Assembly (NCBI RefSeq): GCF_010894435.1
Contig: NZ_JAAIXZ010000007.1
Location: forward strand, 281,339-345,338
From: Pyxidicoccus trucidator
Lineage (GTDB): Bacteria > Myxococcota > Myxococcia > Myxococcales > Myxococcaceae
Direction: 5' to 3'
Length of the DNA stretch: 64,000 nt
In this document: positions 54,479-63,056 of the stretch, piece by piece
Layout of the letters: every line of letters starts with the position of its first letter
Position numbering within the stretch: position 1 is the first letter of the stretch
Notes under the pieces: model-generated
Told to the model about the DNA's origin: nothing
Databases searched by the model: none
The model's input: only the letters and a program-made list of their open reading frames with translations
Translations under genes and position numbers: made by a program

Positions 54479-56494
54479 ATGAGGTCGCCGCCCTTCCACC
54501 CGGACCAGCTCGTCCCGGACAGCCAGGTAGGGCCCTGGCGCGTGGTGGCGTCGCTGGGCGCCGGAGGCTTCGGCCGGGTCTTCAAGGTGGAGCGGGGCGG
54601 GCGGTTCTACTCGCTGAAGATGGCGCTCCGTCCGGCCGGGCCGCATGCCGCGGAGGAGGAGGACGTCGACGGGCGGCTGGCGCACGAGGTGGCCGCGCTG
54701 CTGGCCTGCGCACCGCACCCGAACCTCCCCCGGTTGCACGCGGTGGACCGCTGGCCCGAGCCGCCCGACGGCTACCTGTACTTCGTCACCGACTACATCG
54801 ACGGAGAGACGTTCCACGAGTGGCGCTGGCGGGTGAAGCCCACGGCGGCGCACCTGCTCTCCGTGTTCACGGAGGTGGTGCGCGTGGTGGCGGACCTGCA
54901 CCGGCGTGGAATGCACCACCGCGACTTGAAGGGCGACAACCTGCTCATCCGCCGTGAGGACGAGCGGCCATTCCTCATCGACCTGGGCACGGTGCGGATG
55001 CCGGGGGCGACGACGCTGACGGTGGGCGTGGCGCCGGCCTCGCCCCACCTGCTGCCGCCCGAGTGCGTGGCCTTCCTTCGTGAGGGCGCCTGGCAGAACG
55101 GCGCGCACTTCGACGCGGGTGTGCCGGGGGACCTCTACGCGCTGGGCGCGCTGTTGTACGAGGCGCTCACGGACGGCTACGCGTTCGACCCGAAGCTCCC
55201 GTACGACAGGCTGTTGCCGGCGATTGAATTGGTGGCGCCGCGAGCGCCCCACGTGGTGAACCCGAAGGTGCCGCGCGCCCTGGGCGAGGTCGCCATGCGG
55301 CTCCTGGCGAAGCGTCCCGAGGACCGCTATCCGGGAACGGAGGCCCTGCTCCAGGCGCTCTGGGACGTGGCCAAGGAGAAGCGCCAGCCCGCGTGGCGGG
55401 TGTCGCTGGACCGGCCTCCCGAGGTGGACTCGCAGGGCCCGGGGGCGGAGACGCCGCGCGTGCGGATGGTGCCGGAGCTCGGCCGCGCGCCACTGGAGTC
55501 CCTGAAGCCCCCGGAGCCCACCGCCTCCACGGACCCCGCGCCCACCACCCAGCACGAGCCCCAGACACAGCCGCCCATCGTGAGCGGCCTGGAGACCTCG
55601 CCGCCGCCCCTCGACGCCGGGGAGGTGGTTCCCCCGCGGGCCTCGCCGCCCTCGAAGCGGGTGGGGCGCCGTGCAGCCGTGGCGCTCGGTGCGGGCGTGC
55701 TGTTGGTCCTTGGCTTCGTGGCCTTCGGGCTGCCCCGTCTCTCTCAACCACCGGGGGGCGTGGCGGCGCCAGTTCCTCCACCCCCCGAGAAAGGAAGTCC
55801 CACTGTGACGAGCCGTGCTCCGAGTTCCCCTGATGCATCCCCCCTGGCGGCGGTGCCGCCCTCCGCGGACGCGGGATCGTCCCAGGACGCGGGCCTGCTG
55901 GCCTCAGCGCCGGTATCGGAACCCTCGGCACGCGCAGCCGCCGCACCGCCTCCGCCGAGGACTCCCTCCGCGAGTCGTTCCATGAGCAAGGCCGCGGCCG
56001 CGGCTTGCGTCGGCCTGGCCTGTGCAGGTGCGCCCAAGATCTACGCCGAAGCTCCGCAGAAGGATTGCCCGCCGGAGGTCGTCAAGTGGATGAACGACCA
56101 GGGCTTCACCGTCGGCAAGGCGATGGGAACCGAGAGTTCGCTCACGCTCCATTTGGACAGGGGCGCCCCGGCACCGGTGCCGCCAGAGGGGCCCCTGGTG
56201 GTCCTCGCCTACAATGACTTCGAGGGTACCGGGAGAAACCCCACGCCCTTCCCGGCGGGAAGCCGACTGCTCGGACAGGCCTTCCGCGGGAAGGACCGTC
56301 TCTATGGGTGGCTGACGGAGCTGGAGACGCCTGACGGCAAGCGCTACCCCATATGTGGCAACCTGGTGAACCCCTGGGCCAGGTTGAATGAGGAGATGGG
56401 GATTCCTTATCTCCCCTCCAGTACGCCGGAAAAGCCAATGATGGACCCATACTCGGCCGTGATAACTGCAAGGCGTTTCGGAGTCTGGAAGTAA
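54479..56494 (+). CDS. Transmembrane Ser/Thr protein kinase (PknB-like) with periplasmic domain
   Basis: 671 aa. Kinase domain about 20-305: glycine loop LGAGGFGRVF, Lys in FYSLKMA, catalytic HRDLKGDNLL near 147, and DLG (for DFG) near 168 in FLIDLGTVR. One membrane helix near 400-419 (AAVALGAGVLLVLGFVAFGL), then a Pro/Ser-rich stretch and a C-terminal domain with paired Cys (CVGLAC, CPPEVVKWMNDQG, YPICGNLV), probably periplasmic. Common architecture in myxobacteria. GGAGG precedes the ATG at 54479. It is followed by a DUF2381 gene, a frequent companion. Confidence 0.92.
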   Translation: MRSPPFHPDQLVPDSQVGPWRVVASLGAGGFGRVFKVERGGRFYSLKMALRPAGPHAAEEEDVDGRLAHEVAALLACAPHPNLPRLHAVDRWPEPPDGYLYFVTDYIDGETFHEWRWRVKPTAAHLLSVFTEVVRVVADLHRRGMHHRDLKGDNLLIRREDERPFLIDLGTVRMPGATTLTVGVAPASPHLLPPECVAFLREGAWQNGAHFDAGVPGDLYALGALLYEALTDGYAFDPKLPYDRLLPAIELVAPRAPHVVNPKVPRALGEVAMRLLAKRPEDRYPGTEALLQALWDVAKEKRQPAWRVSLDRPPEVDSQGPGAETPRVRMVPELGRAPLESLKPPEPTASTDPAPTTQHEPQTQPPIVSGLETSPPPLDAGEVVPPRASPPSKRVGRRAAVALGAGVLLVLGFVAFGLPRLSQPPGGVAAPVPPPPEKGSPTVTSRAPSSPDASPLAAVPPSADAGSSQDAGLLASAPVSEPSARAAAAPPPPRTPSASRSMSKAAAAACVGLACAGAPKIYAEAPQKDCPPEVVKWMNDQGFTVGKAMGTESSLTLHLDRGAPAPVPPEGPLVVLAYNDFEGTGRNPTPFPAGSRLLGQAFRGKDRLYGWLTELETPDGKRYPICGNLVNPWARLNEEMGIPYLPSSTPEKPMMDPYSAVITARRFGVWK

Positions 56495-56518
56495 CGGGAG
56501 CAGCGCACCCGATGGGGT

Positions 56519-57475
56519 ATGGATGTTTCCCCTCCTGGAGGTCTCCTGGCCTTGTCCGTCTCGTCGCCTGCCATCGTGATGACCTGCATGCTGTTGCTGG
56601 CGCCTGCTGCTGACGCCGCTGCGCCCGACATGCAGCAGGTTGCCGTCGGCGTGCGCCGTGTCGAGCTGCGGGACGCGAGGGAGTCACTGCCCGAAGTCCA
56701 TATCGGCCCGGGACTCTCCACCACGGTGCTCTTCGACTCACCGATTCGCCCCGATGAGCTGGTGCTGGAAGGCCGTGAGCGCTTCCAGCGACTGGGGCTG
56801 TCTGACGACCACCTGGTGCTCATTCCCTCCGCCACCTTCCGGCAGGGTGAGCGGTTGCGGTTGGAGGTCCGGTTCTCGGATGGCGCAGCTCCGGAGCGGG
56901 CCGCGCTCTCGCTGGTGGTCGATGCCGCCCGGGTCGACCGCCAGGTCGAGCTCTATCGCCGTCCCCGTACCGCGGAGTCCTATCGCCAGGAAGTCGAGGC
57001 GCTGAAGGCCGCGATGGCGCGGCTTCAGCAGGAGGTGGAGCGGCTTCCGGTACCCGGCGCCACGGCTGTCGGTGGTGCCTCCTGGGCGACGACGGTCGCG
57101 CAGGTGGAGGAAGTCGAAGCGAGGCAACTGCCCTACCTGAGCGTGGCCGTCTCTGCCCCCGTCTCCGTCAGGGCGGTCTGGAGCCTTCGACTGCGTCAGC
57201 ACTGGCAGGCCCTGCGAGTGAAGTTGCATGCAAATCCGGGAGCCTGGATGCCAACAGGCGCTTCCCTGCGGGACGAGCAGGGACGGTTTGTGAACGTATT
57301 GGCCCCCTGGGCGCAGGTCGTCGTGGCGCACAGGGTGCCTCAACACAACGAGCCTCAAATCGTTGTAGTTGCGTTGGAGGATGTGGCCGCGTTCCGACCG
57401 GGCGGCTACACCCTCAAGCTGTGGGACGAGGGCACCGGGCAATCGGTGACGTTCGAAGGCCTCCAGGTCCCGTGA
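56519..57475 (+). CDS. DUF2381 (TIGR02268) family exported protein
   Basis: 318 aa with a signal peptide ending near AAPAADAAAPD. VRRVELRDARESLPEVHIGP, GLSTTVLFDSPIRPDELVLEG, LVLIPSATFRQGERLRLEVR and the end GYTLKLWDEGTGQSVTFEGLQ match the Myxococcus paralogous family TIGR02268/DUF2381. Function unknown. 24 bp after the kinase stop, so co-transcribed; the pair may form a periplasm-to-cytoplasm signalling unit. The start at the first ATG is uncertain; later in-frame ATGs exist. Confidence 0.88.
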   Translation: MDVSPPGGLLALSVSSPAIVMTCMLLLAPAADAAAPDMQQVAVGVRRVELRDARESLPEVHIGPGLSTTVLFDSPIRPDELVLEGRERFQRLGLSDDHLVLIPSATFRQGERLRLEVRFSDGAAPERAALSLVVDAARVDRQVELYRRPRTAESYRQEVEALKAAMARLQQEVERLPVPGATAVGGASWATTVAQVEEVEARQLPYLSVAVSAPVSVRAVWSLRLRQHWQALRVKLHANPGAWMPTGASLRDEQGRFVNVLAPWAQVVVAHRVPQHNEPQIVVVALEDVAAFRPGGYTLKLWDEGTGQSVTFEGLQVP

Positions 57476-57522
57476 GCATGAGGCCCTGACCTGGCGGGGC
57501 AGGGATGCCAAGAGAGCGGAGC

Positions 57523-58434
57523 TCAGTCCAGGAAGCGGCGCTCCCAGCGGAGCTTGTCCTCGGGTGGAAAGTCCTGGTTATAGACAGAGCTTGTGTCGTG
57601 GTAGAGCCAGGGCTCCAGCACACGCGCGAGCTCGCGGTACGCGGGCAGGCCTTCTCCCGCTTCCACGTTTCCCGCTTGGGGCCACTCGCCGAGCGTGACG
57701 ACGGCGCGGTCTCCCTCCAACTGCTGCACTGTGGTGCCGGGTGATGACAGTCGGGAGCGTAGCCCCGCCACGCCGCCCAGCTCCCCCAGCACCGGCTGCC
57801 CCAGGAACGTCAGCCAGTACGCCCCGGGAACCCGGGTGCCGATGCTCCGATAAACGGAGTCATTGAGAACGTCCATACCCGGATAGCGGAAACAGACGCG
57901 TCGAACGTGCCTGGTGACGCCCAGGAGTTGGTGAAGCGCATTGATGGAGAGGCTTGTGTAGCCTGAATGAAATGGCAGGGTCGCGCCCAGCTTCATTGCC
58001 AGGTCGCGCACATGCCCCGGCCCATGCTGCTCGAGGAATTCCGTCGACAGCCAGAACCGTGCATCGCATGCCCGTCCAGGTTCATCGAATGGGCCTGTCT
58101 CGTCATGCGATACGCCCGTGTACTCGAACTGGAAGTCGGCTGCTCCATCGGGTCTGTTGGCCAGTGTGATGTACGGAGACCTTGATTCGAGCAACTCCTT
58201 CCTGGTGTGCTCCCAACACCGGTCATCCAGTCGCCGCCAGTCACCCTCCATGTCTGGGTACCATGCAAGGGTTTGTGGCCCCACGGCCTGAATGAACGCG
58301 TCCAGAGCAGCAACCAGGGTGGGTGCGAACTCTTGGTGGGAGTGATGCATGAAGAACCGGATGGTGAGTCCATCCCGGACGAGGACGCTGCCAGCTTCTG
58401 AATGGATCCGGATTCTTGGGTATCGCTCAATCAT
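57523..58434 (-). CDS. DUF3396 family immunity protein
   Basis: 303 aa, cytoplasmic. The first half LVRDGLTIRFFMHHSHQEFA and the second half RYPGMDVLNDSVYRSIGTRV, then GAYWLTFLGQPVLGELGGV, VVTLGEWPQAGN, LARVLEPWLYHD, match DUF3396, annotated as a type VI immunity family. The ATG overlaps the toxin stop (ATGA at 58431-58434). Codons include several with A or T at the third position (ATT, CGA, CCA, AGA), unlike the highly biased genes nearby, suggesting transfer. Its role is probably to neutralise the adjacent lipoprotein toxin. Confidence 0.88.
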   Translation of the reverse strand: MIERYPRIRIHSEAGSVLVRDGLTIRFFMHHSHQEFAPTLVAALDAFIQAVGPQTLAWYPDMEGDWRRLDDRCWEHTRKELLESRSPYITLANRPDGAADFQFEYTGVSHDETGPFDEPGRACDARFWLSTEFLEQHGPGHVRDLAMKLGATLPFHSGYTSLSINALHQLLGVTRHVRRVCFRYPGMDVLNDSVYRSIGTRVPGAYWLTFLGQPVLGELGGVAGLRSRLSSPGTTVQQLEGDRAVVTLGEWPQAGNVEAGEGLPAYRELARVLEPWLYHDTSSVYNQDFPPEDKLRWERRFLD

Positions 58435-59222
58435 CGGGACGGTCTTCCAGGGGAGATGAGGCGTGCATCCGCGTCGAGGATTTTTTTGTAGGCATCCCCC
58501 TGATCCCTGAAAGGGCTTCCAGACGGGTAGGGGCGCCACCTGGCTAGATTGACTTCAGGGCAGGGAAACTTGAAGTCATAGACACTCTGGACCTGCAGTG
58601 GGTCACCCGTGTGGATGACGACGTCAGGCACCACCGAGCCCGCCAGTTCCTTGCCTCCGTTGCGGAGCATCCGCAGCTCCGTCTCATGGAGGCTCCGCTC
58701 CAGTTGCCGTGTCTCCGGGTGGAGGCGGTAGCGCTGTTCCAGGCTGAAGCGTCCATGGTGGGCCCGGCCCAGCTTCTCCCGTGTACACGCGAGGGCCAGC
58801 GTGTGTTTCGCGCCGCCCAGCTGCATGCCTCGCGTCACGGGATTCTCCCGCGTGCCTCCCACCTTCTGCTCGCACTCGGCCGCCGTCGGCTGCCGTCCTC
58901 CGAACTCCTGCTGATTCACCTCCGCATCGGCCCACCGTGCGCACTCGACCAGGATGTCCTCGAGGCCCTTCTGGACCAACGCATCGAGCGCCTGCCACGC
59001 TTTGCCCGCGGCCCCGGCCTGCGCGGCCCGGACCGCCAGTGGGGCGACCTCCCTGCCGGTCGCCGTGGCGCAGTAGGCCGGGTTGCGCTTGCACGCGGCC
59101 GTCGCCGAGTCCGTCGCCCATCCATAGCTCCCCGTGCCGCGCCGGGCCGGGCTTCCCGCTCCACACCCCACGGTGGGCAGCAGCACCGCCACGACAGCCA
59201 GGCCCATCCCGCATCGCTTCAT
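58431..59222 (-). CDS. Lipoprotein toxin candidate, PD-(D/E)xK-like C-terminal tip (SitA-like)
   Basis: 263 aa. Lipobox VLLPTVGC, lipidated Cys20. A helical, Ala-rich body with several Cys (ACKRNPAYC, ECARWADAEVNQQ, ECEQKVGG) runs to about residue 180. The tip has VPDVVIHTGDPL near 195 and YDFKFPCPEVNLARWRPY, then RDQGDAYKKIL: the spacing of Asp, Asp-Phe-Lys and a final Gln/Tyr resembles PD-(D/E)xK nucleases. Lipoprotein body plus nuclease tip plus coupled DUF3396 immunity is the layout of SitA-type toxins. GGGAGGGG precedes the ATG. Nuclease activity is inferred. Confidence 0.82.
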   Translation of the reverse strand: MKRCGMGLAVVAVLLPTVGCGAGSPARRGTGSYGWATDSATAACKRNPAYCATATGREVAPLAVRAAQAGAAGKAWQALDALVQKGLEDILVECARWADAEVNQQEFGGRQPTAAECEQKVGGTRENPVTRGMQLGGAKHTLALACTREKLGRAHHGRFSLEQRYRLHPETRQLERSLHETELRMLRNGGKELAGSVVPDVVIHTGDPLQVQSVYDFKFPCPEVNLARWRPYPSGSPFRDQGDAYKKILDADARLISPGRPSR

Positions 59223-59334
59223 CAGCCCCTCCCGTCCCGGAGCACGCCAGCCCACCCGTGAACGAGCCACGCCGCCCACCCGCCGTTACACTCCCCGGGC
59301 ACGCCCAGCCCGGGCGAGAGGAGGCAGGCACCCC

Positions 59335-59577
59335 ATGGCCCGGATGAGCCAGGACGACGTAGGCCGCTGCGACTTCATCGACGTGCTCGAAGAGGCCGTC
59401 CTCTGGCGCCGCCCCGTGTCCATCCAGCTCCGCGCCGGAGACACGTTCACCGACCAGGTCATCGACGTCGTCACCGAGCAGGGGGACGACTTCGCCATCT
59501 TCCGCTCGCACGCCCGGGTGCCCGTCGGAGACATCCTCTCCGTCACCCGCGAGCCTCCCGCGCCACCGACGACTTGA
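59335..59577 (+). CDS. Rof-like (Rho-binding antiterminator-type) small protein
   Basis: 80 aa. CDFIDVLEEAVLWRRPVSIQ followed by beta strands (VIDVVTEQGDDFAIFRSHAR, VPVGDILSVT) resembles the Rof/YaeO family: CDxxDxLExA start plus Sm-like barrel. Rof proteins inhibit Rho termination by binding Rho. Some related small proteins are RNA-binding without known role. ATG chosen because the N-terminus fits; GAGAGGAGG lies 12-20 nt upstream. Confidence 0.5.
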   Translation: MARMSQDDVGRCDFIDVLEEAVLWRRPVSIQLRAGDTFTDQVIDVVTEQGDDFAIFRSHARVPVGDILSVTREPPAPPTT

Positions 59578-59614
59578 GCCCCGCGCCCCGCCGTGTAGGG
59601 TGCCACCCAGGACG

Positions 59615-60397
59615 ATGACCTCCCTGCCCTCGCCGGACTCCCTTCGCTGCATCAACGCCGACTCGCGCGAGCCGGGCGGCTACCGTGCCGCCCTCGGCGA
59701 CACGCGCGCCTCGCTGCTCCACACGGACCCGCCGTACTGCCTCCTCACGCGGCGCCGGAAGGGCGGGGACCTGCGGGACACGCGGGCCCACAAGAAAATC
59801 GACCAGAACCCCATCGTCCGCTTCGAGACGGTGCGCGACTACCGCGCCTTCTCCGAGGCCTGGCTCTCCCGCGCCGTCGAGCACCTCACCCCGGACGCGC
59901 CCCTCGTCATCTGGACGAACCTGCTGGGCAAGGAGCCCATCCTCACCGCGGCCCGGGGGCTGGGCTACCCGCACCTGCGCGGCGAGTACGTCTGGGGCAA
60001 GCGCACCACGGACAAGAACGCCAACGAGCAGACGCTCCGTGTGTACGAGGTCGCCCTCGTCATCGCCCGCACGCCCGCGCCGCCGCTCGCGCCCGGAGAC
60101 CTGCCCACCGTCTGGGCCGTCGTCGGCGGCTACGACGACGAAGCCGAGGCCGCGCGCTGGGGGGGCCACCCGCACCACAAGCCCTTCTCCGTCCTCGAGC
60201 CCCTCGTGCGCACGTACAGCCGCCCCGGGGACACGGTGTTGGACCCGTTCGCCGGCAGCGGCTCCATGCCCTCCGCGGCGCTGCGGCTCGGCCGCCGGCC
60301 CGCCTGCCTCGAAATCGAGCCCGAGTGGGCCGAGCGCGTCACCCGCCGCCTCCGCGAGACGGCGGCCCAGGAGGCTCAGCGCGCCAGCGCGCGGTAG
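59615..60397 (+). CDS. Solitary DNA methyltransferase (beta class, N4-cytosine/N6-adenine)
   Basis: 260 aa. Catalytic motif DPPY near residue 38 precedes the SAM motif DPFAGSGSMPSA near 210, the order of beta-class enzymes. WGKRTTDKNANEQT and EVALVIARTP lie between. No restriction endonuclease gene is adjacent, so it may be an orphan regulator or epigenetic modifier. AGGA 5 nt before the ATG at 59615. Its last 22 bp overlap the convergent 2OG oxygenase gene. Confidence 0.9.
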   Translation: MTSLPSPDSLRCINADSREPGGYRAALGDTRASLLHTDPPYCLLTRRRKGGDLRDTRAHKKIDQNPIVRFETVRDYRAFSEAWLSRAVEHLTPDAPLVIWTNLLGKEPILTAARGLGYPHLRGEYVWGKRTTDKNANEQTLRVYEVALVIARTPAPPLAPGDLPTVWAVVGGYDDEAEAARWGGHPHHKPFSVLEPLVRTYSRPGDTVLDPFAGSGSMPSAALRLGRRPACLEIEPEWAERVTRRLRETAAQEAQRASAR

Positions 60398-61029
60398 AGC
60401 CGTGTCTCGGCCCACGCCGGAATGTCCGTGGGCCGGTGCCCCCACCAGTTCATCACCAGCGTGCGCCGCTGTCGCGAGCGTCCCGGCAGCTTCCCGTCCG
60501 GAATGCGGTTCTCCGCATCCAGCACGCCATGCGTCAGCGTCCCCTCGAAGCGCACCAGCCGGTTGGCGCGCGGGGCCACCAGGTCCGCCGTGTCCATGCG
60601 GGAGGGGGCCAGCGACGGGTTCTCCGCGTCGGGCAACTCGCGCGTCACCACCAGCGCGCCGCCGCGCACGCGGTTGAGGAACAGCACGGAGGAGATGCGC
60701 GGGTGCACCAACTCGCCCGTGCGCAGCGCGAGCTTCTCGTCCCGGTCCTGGTGGAAGTCCACGCGGACGTCCGTGGGGTACATGCGTGAGAGCCACCACT
60801 CCACCCCGGCGATGCGCCGCCGTCCGGCCACGTCGGGGCGCAGCGTGAGGATGACCTCCTCCACCACGTTGGAGGGGGGGCCGAAGTCGTACCAGAAGGT
60901 GGTCTGGTACGTCTGGCGCAGCCGCTCCGTGCCCAGGGCGCCCACGCGCCGCAGCAGCCGGCGGAAGAGGGGAGCGGGCACGGCGCCTTCGGTGAGCTGG
61001 ACGAGGGTTTCCAATCGGGCACCGAGCAT
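60376..61029 (-). CDS. 2OG-Fe(II) oxygenase
   Basis: 217 aa. The iron ligands fit the family: His-x-Asp in FHQDRDE near 94, distal His in TLTHGVLD near 166, and 2-oxoglutarate-binding Arg in RRTLVMNWW near 187. PTDVRVDFHQDRDEKLALRT is typical of Fe(II)/2OG dioxygenases. Substrate unknown. Convergent and overlapping by 22 bp with the DNA methyltransferase gene, divergent from the transporter gene, so expression is probably independent. A much longer upstream frame exists but is antisense to other genes. Confidence 0.85.
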   Translation of the reverse strand: MLGARLETLVQLTEGAVPAPLFRRLLRRVGALGTERLRQTYQTTFWYDFGPPSNVVEEVILTLRPDVAGRRRIAGVEWWLSRMYPTDVRVDFHQDRDEKLALRTGELVHPRISSVLFLNRVRGGALVVTRELPDAENPSLAPSRMDTADLVAPRANRLVRFEGTLTHGVLDAENRIPDGKLPGRSRQRRTLVMNWWGHRPTDIPAWAETRLYRALAR

Positions 61030-61119
61030 TGTCCTACCGAGAGGGTGGGCGCCACCTTCCTTTACCGCTAGGCTGCGCGGCCCATTCCCCTCCGGCCAGG
61101 AGGGCGCGGAGACACCCGG

Positions 61120-62460
61120 ATGAAGCCGCACCAGAAGATGCTCATCGGCATTTCCGCCGGCGCGGTGGCGGGTCTCACCGCCAACGCGGTCGCCACCGCC
61201 ATGGCCCGGAGCGCGTCCGGAATCTCGGAGGGGCCGCTCCCCGCCGCCGTCATCGCCCAGCATGCGCCCTGGCTGTCGTGGGCCGCGGACAGCGTGGCAG
61301 CGCCCGTGGGCCAGATTTTCATCCGCCTGCTCCTCATGCTGGTGGTGCCGATGCTCTTCTCCGCGCTCGTCATGGGCGTGGCGGAGCTGGACTTGAAGCA
61401 GGTGGGCCGACTGGGCCTGCGCACGCTGGGCTACACCGTCGTCTTCTCCGCCATCTCCGTCCTCATCGGCCTGCTGCTCGTCAACGCCATTCAGCCCGGC
61501 GCCGGCCTCAGCGACGAGGCGCGAGCCATGGCCCGAGGCGCCCCCCAGGTGAAGGCGGCCCCGGCGCCGGGGGAGACGTCGTTCGGCTCCGTGTTCGTCT
61601 CCATGGTGCCCACCAACCCGCTCAAGGCCGCCGCCGACGGGGACTTCATCGGCCTCATCGTCTTCTCGCTCATCTTCGGCATGGGCCTGGCGCTCACCCA
61701 GGGCGAGGCCGCCCTGCGGCTCAAGGAGACCATCCAGGGCCTCTACGACGTGATGATGAAGCTCATCGACGGCGTGCTGCGGCTGGCGCCCTTCGGCGTG
61801 GCCGCGCTGCTGTTCTCGATGACGGCCCGGCTGGGCCTGGGCATCCTCGCGCAGCTCGCCGCCTACGTGGCCACGGTGCTGCTGGCGCTGGGCCTCCACA
61901 TGTTCGTCGTCTACTCGCTGTCGGTGCGCTTCCTGGGCGGGCGCAATCCCATCCAGTTCTTCCGCGACATCCGGCTCGTCATGGCGACGGCCTTCTCCAC
62001 GGCCTCCTCCAGCGCCACGCTGCCCACGGCGCTCAAGGTGGCCGAGGAGAACCTGAAGCTGCCGCGCAACGTGTCGCGCTTCGTGCTCACGGCCGGCTCG
62101 GCGATGAACCAGAACGGCACGGCGCTCTTCGAGGGCGTCACCGTGCTCTTCCTCGCCCAGGTCTACGGCGTGCCGCTCAGCCTGCCGGACCAGGGGCTCA
62201 TCATGTTCATCTGCATCCTGGCGGGCATTGGCACCGCGGGGGTGCCGGCGGGCTCCATCCCCGTCATCGCGATGATTCTGGGCATGTTCAAGATTCCGGT
62301 GGAGGGCCTGGGCCTCATCCTCGGCGTGGACCGCTTCCTGGACATGTGCCGCACCACGCTCAACGTCACCGGAGACCTGGCCGCGGCGGTGTACGTGGCG
62401 CGCGGCGAGCCGGTCGACCGTCCGGCAGGGGAGGGGGCAGCGGACCCTTCCGCTTCCTGA
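61120..62460 (+). CDS. Dicarboxylate/amino acid:cation symporter (DAACS/SLC1 type)
   Basis: 446 aa with about eight transmembrane segments and two hairpins. Motifs: STASSSATLPTALK (serine-rich HP1), NQNGTALFE (NMDGT motif variant, Na+ site), GTAGVPAGSIP (HP2), and TLNVTGDLAAAVY near the end (substrate-binding Asp/Arg region). Imports Glu, Asp or C4-dicarboxylates with Na+ or H+. An ~55-residue loop in the first half (SDEARAMARGAPQVKAAPAP) is Ala/Pro-rich. Confidence 0.95.
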   Translation: MKPHQKMLIGISAGAVAGLTANAVATAMARSASGISEGPLPAAVIAQHAPWLSWAADSVAAPVGQIFIRLLLMLVVPMLFSALVMGVAELDLKQVGRLGLRTLGYTVVFSAISVLIGLLLVNAIQPGAGLSDEARAMARGAPQVKAAPAPGETSFGSVFVSMVPTNPLKAAADGDFIGLIVFSLIFGMGLALTQGEAALRLKETIQGLYDVMMKLIDGVLRLAPFGVAALLFSMTARLGLGILAQLAAYVATVLLALGLHMFVVYSLSVRFLGGRNPIQFFRDIRLVMATAFSTASSSATLPTALKVAEENLKLPRNVSRFVLTAGSAMNQNGTALFEGVTVLFLAQVYGVPLSLPDQGLIMFICILAGIGTAGVPAGSIPVIAMILGMFKIPVEGLGLILGVDRFLDMCRTTLNVTGDLAAAVYVARGEPVDRPAGEGAADPSAS

Positions 62461-62532
62461 CGCCCGGCATTTCGCAGCCCATCCTTCACCACGAGAGAGC
62501 AGTCCACTCGCAGCACCCCCCAAGGAGCCCCC

Positions 62533-63018
62533 ATGAGGGTCGCCAAGGATTCCGTCGTCTCGCTGGAGTACCGGCTGCACCTGGGCGATGAGCAGGTCAT
62601 CGACCAGAGCGCGCCCGGGCAGCCGCTCGCCTACCTGCACGGCCACCGGCAGATTGTCCCCGGCCTGGAGGGCGCCATCGAGGGCATGTCCTCCGGCGAG
62701 AGCAAGCAGGTGGTGGTGTCCCCGGGCCAGGGCTATGGCGAGCATGACCCCGAGGGCGTGCGCACGGTGCCGCGCAACATGTTGCCCCCCGGCTTCAACC
62801 CGCAGCCCGGCCAGACGCTGATGGCGCAGACGGACCAGGGCGACATCCCCCTGCGCATCCAGGAGGTGCGCGAGGACGCCGTCGTCGTGGACCTCAACCA
62901 CCCGCTCGCCGGCAAGACGCTGCACTTCGACGTCACGGTGCGCGAGGTGCGCGCCGCGACGACCGAGGAGCTCACCCACGGCCACGTCCATGGCGCGGGC
63001 GGGCACGACCACGGCTGA
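62533..63018 (+). CDS. slyD: SlyD-like FKBP-type peptidyl-prolyl isomerase
   Basis: 161 aa. The FKBP domain with inserted IF flap: GDEQVIDQSAPGQPLAYLHG, IVPGLEGAIEGMSSGE, then YGEHDPEGVRTVPRNMLPPG in the flap region. A short His-rich tail (THGHVHGAGGHDHG) recalls the metal-binding SlyD tail. Cytoplasmic isomerase and chaperone, possibly aiding nickel metalloenzymes. ATG with AAGGAG upstream. Confidence 0.92.
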   Translation: MRVAKDSVVSLEYRLHLGDEQVIDQSAPGQPLAYLHGHRQIVPGLEGAIEGMSSGESKQVVVSPGQGYGEHDPEGVRTVPRNMLPPGFNPQPGQTLMAQTDQGDIPLRIQEVREDAVVVDLNHPLAGKTLHFDVTVREVRAATTEELTHGHVHGAGGHDHG

Positions 63019-63056
63019 CGCAGCGCGGCCACTCGCGGGGTGGGAGTCCCTGGACA

